A DNA stretch of 32,238 bases from Faecalicatena fissicatena (GTDB taxonomy: Bacteria; Bacillota; Clostridia; Lachnospirales; Lachnospiraceae): positions 1-32,238 of the forward strand of contig LDAQ01000067.1 in assembly GCA_001028025.1 (NCBI GenBank). The letters are read 5' to 3'. A model generated the notes under the pieces. That model did not search any database. It was given only the letters and a program-made list of their open reading frames with translations, and was not told where the DNA came from. This document shows positions 32,180 through 32,238 of this stretch, one piece after another (within the stretch, counting starts at the first letter, position 1; every line of letters starts with the position of its first letter). A program made the translations under genes and the position numbers.

Positions 32180-32215
32180 ATTATAGCACATAACTTTACA
32201 GGTGACAAGACAGTA
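32180..32215 (-). promoter_or_regulatory. Promoter of the nad operon with candidate NiaR operator
   Basis: Minus strand TTGTCA (32208-32203), 17-bp spacer, TATAAT (32185-32180). Across the -35 box lies the imperfect palindrome TTACTGTCTTGTCACCTGTAA, whose TGTCTTG-CA centre and outer TTAC / GTAA are symmetric. A repressor bound there would block polymerase. Assignment to NiaR is inferred from the operon content. Confidence 0.65.
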
Positions 32216-32221
32216 AGCATT

Positions 32222-32238
32222 GGGGTCAGACCCCTTTG
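32222..32238. repeat. GGGGTCAGACCCCTTTG repeat, cut by the window edge
   Basis: The same 17 bases begin the palindromes at 10047 and 25637. Only one arm is inside the window. It lies just upstream of the nad promoter. Confidence 0.8.

Overview
The window is a stretch of a low-to-mid-GC Firmicute chromosome, most likely from the Lachnospiraceae (Clostridia). The pointers are a complete nine-gene bacterial V-type ATPase operon, a TPR protein with an MDKYEYKL-type start and a huge acidic middle, a nadA-nadB-nadC-niaR cluster, a T-box in front of metG, and strong AGGAGG ribosome binding sites with occasional TTG and GTG starts. Placement within the family is inference. I see no rRNA, tRNA, CRISPR array or transposase gene.

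Layout. 1-570: the left edge, with a doubtful gene tail, then a long cloverleaf-forming repeat (element A). 570-1825: minus-strand thioredoxin-like gene, a 47-residue Cys-rich gene just upstream of it, and trmB. 1826-2208: a divergent promoter region. 2209-10764: V-ATPase operon on the plus strand in the order G/H, C, I, K, F, E, A, B, D, with a 35-bp palindrome inserted between B and D and a terminator after D. 10800-17559: minus-strand AraC-type regulator, glgB, and a 1217-residue TPR / acidic / degenerate AAA protein. 17680-18436: a decayed minus-strand gene that still has promoter, ribosome binding site and terminator. 18536-19305: two more cloverleaf repeats (B and C), left ends facing each other. 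19321-21403: histidine kinase and response regulator (minus). 21691-25630: divergent two-gene operon encoding a YfhO-GtrA fusion and a CsbB/GtrB-like polyprenyl-phosphate glycosyltransferase. 25634-28283: composite palindrome, metG (minus), a structured repeat, and a methionine T-box leader with its promoter. 28367-28475: a candidate short plus-strand transcript. 28478-32238: nadA-nadB-nadC-niaR on the minus strand behind a strong promoter with a candidate NiaR operator.

How it works together. The V-ATPase couples ATP to cation transport. The kinase/regulator pair probably controls itself and the divergent surface-glycosylation operon, through 22-bp-spaced direct repeats between the two. That operon appears to pack a whole donor synthesis, flipping and transfer pathway into two proteins. 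The nad genes make nicotinate mononucleotide from aspartate and are probably repressed by the NiaR they encode.

The most striking signal is the set of three cloverleaf elements. All share an identical 18-bp end and an ATCA-capped hairpin. Two of them (A and C) also share two unpaired internal-loop motifs, although their long stems have different sequences that nevertheless pair almost perfectly. That is the pattern expected of a structured RNA or of a mobile element selected for shape.
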